Assembly (NCBI GenBank): GCA_029562975.1
Contig: JAKQTR010000024.1
Span: forward strand, 1 to 64,000
Direction of reading: 5' to 3'
Source of the DNA: Acidobacteriota bacterium
GTDB taxonomy: Bacteria; Acidobacteriota; Vicinamibacteria; Vicinamibacterales; JAKQTR01
Length of the DNA: 64,000 bases
Part shown: one piece after another, positions 17,132 to 26,220 of the stretch
Layout of the letters: each line of letters begins with the position of its first letter
Numbering within the stretch: the stretch's first letter is position 1
Notes under the pieces: generated by a model
Seen by the model: only the letters and a program-made list of their open reading frames with translations
What the model was told of the DNA's origin: nothing
Database searches by the model: none
Translations under genes and position numbers: made by a program

Positions 17132-18585
17132 GCGGCGAGGCGCTGACGGCGGCCGGGATCCGCGCGGCGTTCGTGAACGGCGAGGCGACGGCATCGGCCA
17201 TCTGCCGCGCGGCGCTCGACTGCATCGCGGAGCGCAACGGGCCGCTGGGCGCGGTCCTGCGGGTGGACGAGGCGCGGGCGATGGCGCGCGCCGCCGCGCT
17301 CGACCGCGCGGCGGGGACGTCCGGCGCCGGCCCCCTGGCCGCGGTTCCCGTCCTCGTGAAGGACAACATCTGCGTCGAGGGCGGGGTGACGACGGCCGGG
17401 TCGCGCCTGCTCGAGCGCTTCGTGGCGCCCTACACGGCCACCGCCGTGGAGCGCCTCGAACGCTCCGGCGCCATCGTTGTCGGCAAGACGAACTGCGACG
17501 AGTTCGCGATGGGCTCGTCGAACGAGCACTCGGCGTTCGGCCCCGCGCGCAACCCCTGGGACCTGTCGCGGACGCCCGGCGGGTCGAGCGGCGGGTCGGC
17601 GGCCGCCGTCGCGGCCCGGATGGCGCCGCTCGCCCTCGGGTCGGACACGGGAGGCTCCGTGCGCCAGCCGGCCGGCTTCTGCGGCTGCGTGGGCCTCCGC
17701 CCCACCTACGGCCGCGTGTCGCGCTACGGGCTGGTCGCCTTCTCGTCGTCGCTCGACCAGATCGGGCCCATCGCCCTGACCGTCCGCGACGCCGCCGCCG
17801 CCCTCGGGGCGATGGCGGGCCTCGACCCGCGGGACGCGACGACGTCCGACGCGCCCGTTCCCGACTGGGCGGGCGCGATGACGGGGGACGTGCGCGGGTG
17901 CCGCCTCGGCGTGCCGGCCCGCCTGCTGGACGGCATCGATGACGGCGTGCGCGCCGCATTCGGCGCGGCGCTTGAGGTGCTGCATTCGCGCGGCGCCCTG
18001 ATCCGGGACGTGTCCCTCGAGCACGCCAGCCTCGCCATTGCGGTGTACTACGTCCTGGCGACGGCCGAGGCGAGTTCGAACCTCGCACGGTACGACGGCG
18101 TGCGATACGGGTACCGCGCGGCGGGTGCCGCGGACCTGCGCGGAATGATCGAGCGGACGAGGACCGAGGGTTTCGGCCCCGAGGCCACGCGCCGCATCCT
18201 CCTCGGGACCTTCGTGCTCAGCGCGGGGCACTACGACGCGTACTACGCGAAGGCCCAGCGGGTCCGCGCGCTCGTCGCAGCGGATTTCGCGGACGCGTTC
18301 AGGGACGTGGATGTCATTGCGCTGCCGACCAGCCCGACGCCGGCGTTCCGGCTGGGCGAACTGGTGGACGACCCGCTCTCGATGTACCTGGCGGACGTCT
18401 TCACCGTCGGCGCGTCGCTCGCGCGCCTTCCCGCGCTCTCTGTGCCCTGCGGCTTCACCCCCGCCGGGCTGCCCGTCGGCCTGCAGCTCGCAGGGCGCCC
18501 CTTCGACGAATCGACGATCCTGCGGGTGGCCGAGGCCTACGAGCGGGACACGGCGTTCTGGCGCGTCGCGCCGTCAGGCGCCTGA
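17128..18585 (+). CDS. gatA: Aspartyl/glutamyl-tRNA amidotransferase subunit A
   Basis: A 485-residue amidase-signature protein supplying ammonia from glutamine for transamidation. The Ser-cisSer-Lys triad is visible: the Lys in VLVKDN near residue 74, the GGSSGGSAAAVAA loop with the cis-Ser and the nucleophile in GSDTGGSVRQPA. The C-terminal end is intact (LPALSVPCGFTPAGLPVGLQL). The ATG overlaps the gatC stop by four bases. Its last 12 bases overlap the 3' end of the opposite-strand membrane peptide gene at 18574. Confidence 0.96.
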   Translation: MSGEALTAAGIRAAFVNGEATASAICRAALDCIAERNGPLGAVLRVDEARAMARAAALDRAAGTSGAGPLAAVPVLVKDNICVEGGVTTAGSRLLERFVAPYTATAVERLERSGAIVVGKTNCDEFAMGSSNEHSAFGPARNPWDLSRTPGGSSGGSAAAVAARMAPLALGSDTGGSVRQPAGFCGCVGLRPTYGRVSRYGLVAFSSSLDQIGPIALTVRDAAAALGAMAGLDPRDATTSDAPVPDWAGAMTGDVRGCRLGVPARLLDGIDDGVRAAFGAALEVLHSRGALIRDVSLEHASLAIAVYYVLATAEASSNLARYDGVRYGYRAAGAADLRGMIERTRTEGFGPEATRRILLGTFVLSAGHYDAYYAKAQRVRALVAADFADAFRDVDVIALPTSPTPAFRLGELVDDPLSMYLADVFTVGASLARLPALSVPCGFTPAGLPVGLQLAGRPFDESTILRVAEAYERDTAFWRVAPSGA

Positions 18586-18888
18586 CGCGACGGCGGGCCT
18601 CGCGATCAGCTTCGCCAGCCCCCACACGGCCAGCCCCAGCACGAGCAGCGGCAGGAACGGCAGCAGCAGCCCGAGGAGCGCCAGGAGGCCGAAGCCCGCC
18701 GCCCCGACCACGGCCAGCGCCAGGAAGAGCGGCAGGAGCAGGAGGCCGAAAAGCAGCTTCAGCACGAGGCCGAGCAGCCTGAACGGCAGGACGAGCAGCC
18801 AGAAGAGGAGCTTCAGGAGGCCGCCCACCAGTCCAAGGACGAACAGGCCGAAGACGGCCATCGCGGCGAGCGTCAGCATCGTGGCCAT
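18574..18888 (-). CDS. Small Leu-rich membrane protein, function unknown
   Basis: A 104-residue protein that is almost entirely hydrophobic, with repeated LL and FLPLL patterns (for example LLKLLFWLLVLPFRLLGLVL) making three or four membrane helices. No family is recognised; low-complexity composition makes similarity hard to judge. A real gene is supported by GGGGAGA 7 bases before the ATG at 18888 and by its own gap upstream. It is tail-to-tail with gatA and overlaps its end by 12 bases. Confidence 0.6.
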   Translation of the reverse strand: MATMLTLAAMAVFGLFVLGLVGGLLKLLFWLLVLPFRLLGLVLKLLFGLLLLPLFLALAVVGAAGFGLLALLGLLLPFLPLLVLGLAVWGLAKLIARPAVASGA

Positions 18889-19002
18889 GGTGTGCTCTCC
18901 CCTCTCGCGCCTTGCGGGCGGGCCCGCCGCGGCTTGCCGCGCCCGCTACACCGATCTACGAGGAATGGGCGGGTCGAGGTTCCAGCGGACCGGCGTGCCG
19001 GG

Positions 19003-19254
19003 TCAGCCGGCGCGGCGGGAGTTGCCGAGCTGGTCGGTCGTCCCGCGCGGGATGTCCGGCGGGAGGTAGGTCTGGGGTTTGCCCAGGGCCTCGTCCAGGC
19101 TGCGCACGGTCAGCGATCGGCCGCCGCTGGGGCGCAGCTTGAAGACGTCCAGGCCGAGCGACAGCCCGATCATCAGCACGAGGATCGTCGCGATGGCGCC
19201 GCCCACCGACTGCAGGGCGGCGGCAACCAGAGCGCCGACCTCGCTCACGCTCAC
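19003..19254 (-). CDS. Small single-span membrane protein, function unknown
   Basis: An 83-residue protein with one clear membrane helix (residues about 18-36, GGAIATILVLMIGLSLGL), followed by a polar tail rich in Pro, Arg and Ser (KPQTYLPPDIPRGTTDQ). The GTG start overlaps the TGA of rpoZ (GTGA), so translation is likely coupled. No family recognised. Being fixed behind rpoZ hints at coexpression with transcription machinery, but nothing shows a functional link. Confidence 0.55.
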   Translation of the reverse strand: MSVSEVGALVAAALQSVGGAIATILVLMIGLSLGLDVFKLRPSGGRSLTVRSLDEALGKPQTYLPPDIPRGTTDQLGNSRRAG

Positions 19255-19571
19255 AGCAGCCCCTCGAGCTTCGGGTGCGAGGGCGGCGCGTCCGCGAAAT
19301 CGTACTGGATGTAACCCTGGCGGACTTCGTCCATCGCGACGCGCTCGGGCTTGCGCGCGGGTGCCGGCGGTTCCGGCGCCCTCCCGGGATCAGCATCGGC
19401 GGGCCGCAGGCGGCTGAGCGCCCCGCGGCGGAGCTGCTTCGCCCGCTGCGCGGCGACTTCGACGAACAGGAAACGCGCATCGGTCGGGTTCAGCATGAAG
19501 CGCTCGTCGGGCTCTGGCTTTTCGGGTGTCTCGGGGAGGGCGACGGGCTCGACAATCGGTGCTTGATCCAC
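19251..19571 (-). CDS. rpoZ: RNA polymerase omega subunit (divergent)
   Basis: A 106-residue protein with the omega features: NPTDARFLFVEVAAQRAKQL followed by RRGALSRL, and near the end KPERVAMDEVRQGYIQYDF, which matches the RKxxxIAxEEVxxGKIxY block. Omega stabilises the beta' subunit. The sequence between is a Pro/Ala-rich spacer, and the first 25 residues (acidic and Pro-rich) are additional to classic omega proteins. The start is a GTG at 19571 without a Shine-Dalgarno; TTGCCA and TACGTT with 18-base spacing lie just upstream and would place the start site near the GTG, so the mRNA may be leaderless. Confidence 0.8.
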   Translation of the reverse strand: MDQAPIVEPVALPETPEKPEPDERFMLNPTDARFLFVEVAAQRAKQLRRGALSRLRPADADPGRAPEPPAPARKPERVAMDEVRQGYIQYDFADAPPSHPKLEGLL

Positions 19572-19670
19572 AACAGGTAAACGTACACCACGCGTGAAGG
19601 GTCTGGCAAGCCTTTCCGCGGCCGCCCGCGCTTCCCGCGCACGCGGGCCGGGCGTGCTGTGCGTACAGCG

Positions 19671-19698
19671 TCCGGGGGCGCCCGCGTGCGCCCCCGGA
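19671..19698 (-). terminator. Strong hairpin downstream of hsp20, possible terminator
   Basis: TCCGGGGGCGC and GCGCCCCCGGA are perfect 11-bp arms around a 6-base loop (19682-19687), 36 bases beyond the hsp20 stop. No U-tract follows on the minus strand, so this would be a hairpin-only or Rho-assisted terminator, or an mRNA-stabilising structure. It lies between hsp20 and rpoZ on the same strand. Confidence 0.5.
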
Positions 19699-19733
19699 GC
19701 TGGTGGCGGCCGCGCCGCAGCCGGCGGCCCGGC

Positions 19734-20183
19734 CTAGTCCTGCACGCGGACCTGGATCTGCTTCGGCTTCGCGTCCTCGCGCACCGGCAGCTTGATGGTC
19801 AGCACGCCGTTCTTGTAGTCGGCGCTGACCTTCGACGCGTCCACCGTCGGCGGCAGGGAGAACGACCGGCTGAAGGCGCCGTAGGTGCGCTCGATCCGGT
19901 GGCAGCTCTCTTCCTTGATGGAGCTGTCCATCTTCTTCTCACCGCGCAGGGTGAGGCTGTTGTTCGCCACGACGATCTCGATGTCGTCCTTGGTCATGTC
20001 GGGCAGCTCGGCCTTGATGACCAGCTCGTGGTTGCCGGCGTCGTAGATGTCCACCGGCGGCACCCACGCGCCGCGGCGCATCACATCGTCCTCGCCGGGG
20101 CGGTACGCCTCCCCGAACAGGCGGTTCATGCGCTCCTGCATCGCGCTCAGCTCACGGAATGGGTCCCAGCGAACGAGTGTCAT
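19734..20183 (-). CDS. Small heat-shock protein, Hsp20/alpha-crystallin family
   Basis: A 149-residue Hsp20 holdase. It begins MTLVRWDPFRELSAMQERM, a typical amphipathic N-terminus, then has the alpha-crystallin domain from about residue 45 (VPPVDIYDAGNHELVIKAE, then ADYKNGVLTIKLP with the A-x-x-x-N-G-V-L motif). The tail ends KPKQIQVRVQD, carrying an I-x-V motif. The ATG at 20183 is chosen for its GGAGGA 7-9 bases upstream and for the family N-terminus. A near-consensus sigma70 promoter lies 80-107 bases upstream. A second Hsp20 gene occurs at 25713. Confidence 0.95.
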   Translation of the reverse strand: MTLVRWDPFRELSAMQERMNRLFGEAYRPGEDDVMRRGAWVPPVDIYDAGNHELVIKAELPDMTKDDIEIVVANNSLTLRGEKKMDSSIKEESCHRIERTYGAFSRSFSLPPTVDASKVSADYKNGVLTIKLPVREDAKPKQIQVRVQD

Positions 20184-20262
20184 GGCCTTCCTCCTCATCG
20201 TTGAATCCGCTTGGCGGGCCGTCCCGGTCATTCCCGGGCCGTCCGCGTTGCAACCTAGAGGT

Positions 20263-20290
20263 ATTCTACACGATGTATTACTGTTGTCAA
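20263..20290 (-). promoter_or_regulatory. Sigma70-type promoter for hsp20
   Basis: On the minus strand TTGACA (20285-20290), 16 bases, then TAGAAT (20263-20268). This is a perfect -35 and a near-perfect -10, in an AT-rich island (about 20260-20330) that contrasts with the surrounding 70% G+C. No CIRCE element is seen. ACTAA/TTAGT arms flank an AT-rich 7-base centre just upstream of the -35 box and could be an operator. Confidence 0.8.
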
Positions 20291-20543
20291 CTAAAATTAT
20301 CTTAGTCTTATTATATCAAGCACTTTTCGCCTTGCTGGAGACTCCGACGCCAGGTCGGCGGCCGAGCGCCTGCTCGCACACGGTCGCAACGCGGGCTCGT
20401 CGCGCAGGCTGGCTGTTCTCCGGGAGTCTTGGTATCCTGTCGAGGCCTCCCCGGCGCGGCAGATCGGACGAGGCCCCGCAGGGCCGTGCCGGATCGGGGG
20501 CTGCCGGGTCTGCCGTTGTCTCCCCTTGCCGAGGGTGGTGCGT
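20291..20543. other. Divergent intergenic region between hsp20 and the carboxylic-acid cluster
   Basis: The first 40 bases are AT-rich and form the upstream part of the hsp20 promoter. The rest returns to high G+C. No convincing plus-strand promoter was identified for the gene at 20544; an AT-rich TCTTAGTCTTATTATATC stretch near 20300-20318 could supply a -10 (TTATAT). No gene is supported here. Confidence 0.4.
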
Positions 20544-21662
<1,119 letters not shown>

Positions 21663-21664
21663 CG

Positions 21665-22591
21665 ATGGCGGTCGTCACCATCCACGAAGTCGGGCTGCGC
21701 GACGGTCTGCAGATCGAGGAACAGGTCGTCCCGAGCGAGCGCAAGCTCGACTGGATCGCGCGCCTGGCGCGCGCGGGCGTGCCGGTCATCCAGGTGGGAT
21801 CGTTCGTGCATCCGCAGCGGGTCCCCCAGATGGCGGACACCGACAGCCTCTTCCGCCGCCTCGCCGATCTGCCCCGCGTCCCGGGCGTCGCCTACTCGGC
21901 CCTGGTGCTGAACGAGCGCGGCCTTGAGCGCGGCCTTGCGTGCGGCGTCGAGTACTTCTGCATGGGCGCGTCGGCCAGCGACACGCACAGCCGGAAGAAC
22001 ACGGGCATGGCCGCGTCCGAGGCCGCCGACCGGATCACCGCCATGGGCCGCCGGGCGGCCGAGGCGGGCCGGCGCGTCCAGGTGTCGGTGCAGTCGGCCT
22101 TCGGCTGCGGCTTCGAGGGGCGCGTACCGGCCGCCCGCGTGCTGGACCTGGTCAGGCGGTTCGTCGACGCCGGTCTCCGCTCGGTGAGCCTGGCCGACAC
22201 GGCCGGCCACGCGGACCCGGCGCAGGTCGAATCGCTCGTGGCGTCGGTCCGCGCGATCGACGACGGCCTGGCGCTCACGTGCCATTTCCACGACACCTAC
22301 GGCCTCGGCCTGGCGAACGCGTACGCCGCCTTGCGCGCCGGCGTCACGACGTTCGAGTCGGCGTTTGGCGGCCTCGGCGGCTGCCCGTTCACGGCCGTCG
22401 CGGCGGGCAACGTGTGCACGGAGGACCTGGTGCACATGTTCCAGCGCATGGGCCTGTGCGGCGGCGTGGACGCCGAGGCGGTCGCCGAGGTCGCCCGCGA
22501 CGCGGCCGCCTTCTTCGGCCGCGCGCTGCCGGGCGTCGTGCACCGCACGGGCCCCATCCCCGAGCGGGGAACGGCGGAGGGCGCTCACTAG
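21665..22591 (+). CDS. HMG-CoA lyase-like aldolase
   Basis: A 308-residue DRE-TIM barrel enzyme of the hydroxymethylglutaryl-CoA lyase family. Catalytic features are conserved: GLRDGLQIEEQ (Arg and metal Asp), the SFVHPQRVPQMAD loop, CHFHDTYGLGLAN (metal histidines) and the GGLGGCPF loop with its cysteine. The family cleaves 3-hydroxy-3-methylacyl-CoA esters to acetyl-CoA and a 2- or 3-oxo acid; relatives cleave other tertiary hydroxyacyl-CoAs. Being between an IDH-like dehydrogenase and a CoA-transferase, its substrate may be a CoA thioester made by the latter rather than HMG-CoA. No leucine-degradation genes accompany it. Confidence 0.88.
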   Translation: MAVVTIHEVGLRDGLQIEEQVVPSERKLDWIARLARAGVPVIQVGSFVHPQRVPQMADTDSLFRRLADLPRVPGVAYSALVLNERGLERGLACGVEYFCMGASASDTHSRKNTGMAASEAADRITAMGRRAAEAGRRVQVSVQSAFGCGFEGRVPAARVLDLVRRFVDAGLRSVSLADTAGHADPAQVESLVASVRAIDDGLALTCHFHDTYGLGLANAYAALRAGVTTFESAFGGLGGCPFTAVAAGNVCTEDLVHMFQRMGLCGGVDAEAVAEVARDAAAFFGRALPGVVHRTGPIPERGTAEGAH

Positions 22592-22651
22592 CGGCCGGCC
22601 TGCGGCGCGCCACGCCGGCCGGCCCCTTCGCGGACCGAGGTGACTGCAGCC

Positions 22652-23845
22652 ATGACACTGCTCGACGGAATTCGGGTGCTGGACCTGACGAACGTCCTTG
22701 CCGGCCCCTTCGCCACCATGCACCTGGCGCTGGCCGGGGCGGACGTCATCAAGATCGAGAACCCGAACGGCGGCGACCTGGCGCGCAAGCTCGGCAACGT
22801 GCCGGCGCTCAACCAGGAGCTGATGGGCACGAGCTTCCTCGCGCAGAACGCCAACAAGCGCTCGCTGACGCTCAATCTGAAGGCGGACGAGGGCCGCCGC
22901 ATCTTCCTCGCCCTCGCGGCGACGGCCGACGTCGTGGTGGAGAACTTCCGTCCCGGCGTCATGGCGCGGCTCGGGCTCGGGTACGAGACGCTGACGGCGG
23001 CGAACCCGCGGCTCGTCTACTGCGCCATCTCCGGCTTCGGCCAGACGGGCCCCGACGCCCACAAGCCGGCGTACGATCAGATCATCCAGGGCCTCAGCGG
23101 CGTCATGGACGTCAACGGCGACACGCGCCTGCACCCGCTCCGCTGCGGCTTCCCGGTGTGCGACACGGTGGGCGGCCTCAACGCCGCCTTCGCCATCATG
23201 GGCGCCCTCTTCCACCGCGAGCGGACGGGCGAAGGCCAGTTCATCGACGTCGCCATGCTCGACTCGATCATGCCGCTCATGGGCTGGGTCGTGGCCAACC
23301 TGCTCATCGGCGGCGTGCCGCCGGTGCCGATGGGCAACGACAACTTCACCGCGGCGCCTTCGGGCGTGTTCACCACCGGGGACGGCTTCATCAACATCGC
23401 GGCCAACGAGCAGGCGCAGTGGGAGTCGCTCTGCGACGTGCTCGGCGTCCCCGAACTGAAGAGCGACGAGCGGTTCGCGCGCCGGGACGTGCGCAAGGCC
23501 AACCGCGCGCTCCTCACGCCGCTCCTCGAAGCGAAGCTGGCCGGGCGCCCGACCGCCCACTGGGTCGAGGCGCTGAACCGCGCGGGCGTCCCGTCGGGCG
23601 AGATCCTCGACCTGCGCGCGGCGCTGACGCAGCCGCAGATCGCGCACCGCGGCACGATCCGGACGGTGCGCGAGCCGGGCATCGGCGATCTCAAGCTCTT
23701 CAACCTCACGGCGCGGTTCGAGAAGACCCCGGGGTCGGTGGATGCGCCGCCGCCGCGCCTCTCGGCCGACACCGACGCGATCCTCGGCGAGCTCGGCTAC
23801 ACCGCCGACGCCGTCGCCGATCTCCGCCAGAAGGGAGTCGTCTGA
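22652..23845 (+). CDS. CaiB/BaiF family (class III) CoA-transferase
   Basis: A 397-residue class III CoA-transferase that moves CoA between carboxylates. Visible features: the N-terminal GIRVLDLTNVLAGPFATMHL Rossmann part, VIKIENPNGGDLAR, VENFRPGVMARLGL, and CDTVGGLNAAF in which the Asp is the expected covalent-intermediate residue. The rest of the length matches the family. The ATG at 22652 has GAGGTGA 9 bases upstream. It ends 3 bases before the hydro-lyase large-subunit gene. Its substrate is probably the acid whose thioester the adjacent lyase cleaves (inference). Confidence 0.92.
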   Translation: MTLLDGIRVLDLTNVLAGPFATMHLALAGADVIKIENPNGGDLARKLGNVPALNQELMGTSFLAQNANKRSLTLNLKADEGRRIFLALAATADVVVENFRPGVMARLGLGYETLTAANPRLVYCAISGFGQTGPDAHKPAYDQIIQGLSGVMDVNGDTRLHPLRCGFPVCDTVGGLNAAFAIMGALFHRERTGEGQFIDVAMLDSIMPLMGWVVANLLIGGVPPVPMGNDNFTAAPSGVFTTGDGFINIAANEQAQWESLCDVLGVPELKSDERFARRDVRKANRALLTPLLEAKLAGRPTAHWVEALNRAGVPSGEILDLRAALTQPQIAHRGTIRTVREPGIGDLKLFNLTARFEKTPGSVDAPPPRLSADTDAILGELGYTADAVADLRQKGVV

Positions 23846-23848
23846 CCC

Positions 23849-25138
23849 ATGGGCATGACCGTCGCGCAGAAGATCCTGGCGCGGGCCTCCGGCCTGCCGG
23901 CCGTCACCGTCGGCGACGTGGTGGAGCCGGCCGTCGACCTCGCGATGTCGCACGAGAACACCGCGCTCGTCATCAACCAGTTCCTCGAGGTGTTCGCAGG
24001 CACGGCCCTCGAGCCGCGCGTCTGGGACCCGTCGAGAATCGCCGTCATCTTCGATCACCGGGTCCCCGCCGAGTCGGCCAAGACGGCGACGAACCAGCGA
24101 AAGGTCCGCGAGTTCGTCGCGGCGCAGGGCATCGCCAGGTTCCACGACGTGCGCGGCGACTCGGGCGGCATCTGCCACCAGGTCCTGGCCGAGGAGGGCT
24201 ACGACCGGCCGGGCGCCGTGATCGTCGGCGCCGACAGCCACACCACGAGCCACGGCGCCCTCGGCGCCCTCGCTTTCGGCATCGGCGCCACGGAGATGGC
24301 CTCGGTGTGGGCGCTCGGCCGCGCCGTCAACGTCCAGGTCCCGGCGTCGATCAAGGTGGCCCTGCACGGGCGGTTCGGGCCGGCGGTCTCGCCGAAGGAC
24401 GCCATCCTCCACCTCGTCGGCCTCCTCACGGCGGAGGGCGCGAACTTCAAGGTGATCGAGTTCCACGGCGACGCCGTCGCCGCCATGCCGACCTCGGGCC
24501 GCCTCGTGCTGTGCAATATGACCGTGGAGGCCGGCGCCACGTCGGGCATCGTCCCCGCCGACGCCGAGACGGTCCGCTACCTGCGCGAGGAAGCGGGCGT
24601 CACGGACCCGCTCGATCTGGTGCAGCCGGACCCGGACGCTGAGTACGACCGCGTCGTCGACATCGACGTGTCGGCCCTCGGGCCGCAGATTGCGTGCCCG
24701 CACACGGTGGACAACGTCAAGCCGGTCGGCGCCGTGGCCGGCACGAAGGTCCATCAGATCGTCATCGGCTCCTGCACCAACGGGCGCCTCGACGATCTCG
24801 AGACGGCCGCGGCCCGGTTGAGGGGCCGGAAAGTGGCGAGCGGCGTGCGGATGCTCGTCTTCCCCGCGTCCTGGAGAATCTACAAGGAGGCCATGCGGCG
24901 CGGCTATCTCGCGGACCTCGTCGAGGCCGGCGCCGTCATCATGAACCCGGGGTGCGGCTGCTGCCTGGGCGTCCACCAGGGCGCGCTCGGCGACGGCGAA
25001 GTGGCGCTCTCGACGACGAACCGGAACTTCAAGGGCCGGATGGGCAACGCCTCGGGCGAGGTCTACCTCTGCTCTCCGGCCGTTGCGGCGGCCAGCGCGC
25101 TCGCCGGCGTCATCACGGACCCGCGGCAGGAGGGATGA
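23849..25138 (+). CDS. LeuC/homoaconitase-type hydro-lyase, large subunit
   Basis: A 429-residue [4Fe-4S] hydro-lyase of the archaeal LeuC2/homoaconitase branch. Blocks seen: IFDHRVPAESAKT, GICHQVLAEEGY, GADSHTTSHGALGALAFG, the first cluster cysteine in IGSCTNGRLDD and the other two in MNPGCGCCLGVHQ (usual form GCGPCLG). Length fits this branch rather than the 460-470 residue bacterial LeuC. It pairs with the small subunit at 25144. Substrate could be isopropylmalate, homoaconitate, citraconate/methylmalate or dimethylmalate; no isopropylmalate synthase is nearby, which argues against plain leucine synthesis. Confidence 0.9.
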   Translation: MGMTVAQKILARASGLPAVTVGDVVEPAVDLAMSHENTALVINQFLEVFAGTALEPRVWDPSRIAVIFDHRVPAESAKTATNQRKVREFVAAQGIARFHDVRGDSGGICHQVLAEEGYDRPGAVIVGADSHTTSHGALGALAFGIGATEMASVWALGRAVNVQVPASIKVALHGRFGPAVSPKDAILHLVGLLTAEGANFKVIEFHGDAVAAMPTSGRLVLCNMTVEAGATSGIVPADAETVRYLREEAGVTDPLDLVQPDPDAEYDRVVDIDVSALGPQIACPHTVDNVKPVGAVAGTKVHQIVIGSCTNGRLDDLETAAARLRGRKVASGVRMLVFPASWRIYKEAMRRGYLADLVEAGAVIMNPGCGCCLGVHQGALGDGEVALSTTNRNFKGRMGNASGEVYLCSPAVAAASALAGVITDPRQEG

Positions 25139-25143
25139 GCACC

Positions 25144-25641
25144 ATGGCGAAGGTGGTCTACGTGGTGGGCGACGACGTGTCGACCGACACGATCTACCCG
25201 GGACGGTTCATGGCGACGGTCCTCCCGTCGGAGACGCCGCAGTTCTGCTTCGCCGACGACAAGGCCTTCAACGCCGCGCTGCAGCAGAAGAGGCTGCCGC
25301 CAGGCGGCGTGATCGTAGCGGGCCAGAACTTCGGGTGCGGGTCGTCGCGCGAGCAGGCCGCCTCGACGCTGAAGGGCCACGGTCTCACGGTCGTGGCGCG
25401 TGGGTTCGCGCGCATCTTTCTCCAGAACTCGATCAACCTCGGCCTCCGGACCGTCATCTGCCCGGACATCGCGGCCGAGGCCGGCGACGAACTGGAGTTC
25501 ACGGCGGGCGCCGTGCGGAACCTCACGCGCGGGCGGGAGTTCGCGACGGTGCCGCTGCCGCCGGCGAGGCAGGCAATCATCGACGCCGGCGGGCTGATTG
25601 CCTACACGCGCGCGCGGCTGCTGGCGGCCGCCGGCAGATAG
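25144..25641 (+). CDS. LeuD/homoaconitase-type hydro-lyase, small subunit
   Basis: A 165-residue swivel-domain subunit completing the hydro-lyase. The family signatures are VGDDVSTDTIYPGRFM, GQNFGCGSSREQAAST and FARIFLQNSINLGL. Residues between the first two form the substrate-recognition loop; the sequence there (ATVLPSETPQFCF) differs from the YLK or YLR type loops of isopropylmalate enzymes, so specificity is open. The ATG at 25144 is preferred because AGGAGG is 10 bases upstream; another ATG at 25135 overlaps the large-subunit stop but leaves the Shine-Dalgarno too close. Confidence 0.9.
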   Translation: MAKVVYVVGDDVSTDTIYPGRFMATVLPSETPQFCFADDKAFNAALQQKRLPPGGVIVAGQNFGCGSSREQAASTLKGHGLTVVARGFARIFLQNSINLGLRTVICPDIAAEAGDELEFTAGAVRNLTRGREFATVPLPPARQAIIDAGGLIAYTRARLLAAAGR

Positions 25642-25712
25642 GCGCGTTGGCCGCTGCGGCGCCGCACGGCGGGATCCCGCCCGCCTGGCGGGGCCTCCGG
25701 GCCTGTGCGATC

Positions 25713-26192
25713 ATGAAGAGCATGCGCCAGATCGACGCGATGCTGCCGCTTGCCGAGGTGCGGGACCTCGCCGGCGAGGTGCGCCGCCTCTTCGACGATC
25801 TCGACCGGGCGCGCCCCCTCGACCGGCGCCTGCTGCCGGGCGTGTTCTCGCCGACGCTCGACGCGCGGGAGACGGCGGACATGGTCGAGATCGTCCTGGA
25901 TCTGCCCGGCGTCGCGCTCGAGGACATCCGCATCCTGATCCGCGGGGGCGTCGTCATCATCGCCGGCGCGAAGTCGCCGCCCAACCCGGCCGAGCGCGCC
26001 GAGGCGAGCTTCCACCTGGTGGAGCGCGATTTCGGCCGGTTCGCGAGGGCGGTGCGCCTGACCGGCGCCTTCCAGACCGCGATGACGGCCGCCACGCTGG
26101 CCAACGGCGAACTTCGCGTGCGCATTCCGAAACTCGAGGAGCGGCGCGGGCACGACATCACCGTGCCGGTCAGGCGCCCGGCCGGGCCCTAG
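25713..26192 (+). CDS. Second Hsp20-like (alpha-crystallin domain) protein
   Basis: A 159-residue protein with an alpha-crystallin domain: SPTLDARETADMVEIVLDL, GVALEDIRILIRGGVVIIAG and later ATLANGELRVRIPKL, the A-x-x-x-N-G-x-L-x-V motif. The N-terminal arm (EVRDLAGEVRRLFDDL) is amphipathic. It is less canonical than the Hsp20 at 19734: the I-x-I/V tail motif is only approximated (ITVPVRRP). The start is uncertain between 25713 and 25722. It follows the hydro-lyase small subunit by 71 bases and precedes ymdB by 28, both on the same strand. Confidence 0.85.
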   Translation: MKSMRQIDAMLPLAEVRDLAGEVRRLFDDLDRARPLDRRLLPGVFSPTLDARETADMVEIVLDLPGVALEDIRILIRGGVVIIAGAKSPPNPAERAEASFHLVERDFGRFARAVRLTGAFQTAMTAATLANGELRVRIPKLEERRGHDITVPVRRPAGP

Positions 26193-26220
26193 GCCGCCCG
26201 GGGCGCCGCGCGCGGTCACC

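Noticed and set aside
20184-20330. CIRCE or HAIR operator at hsp20
   Set aside because: Neither TTAGCACTC-N9-GAGTGCTAA nor CTTGAGT-N7-ACTCAAG is present.
25135-25143. Start of the hydro-lyase small subunit at 25135 (ATGA overlap)
   Set aside because: AGGAGG would be one or two bases from this ATG; 25144 has normal spacing and the family N-terminus.
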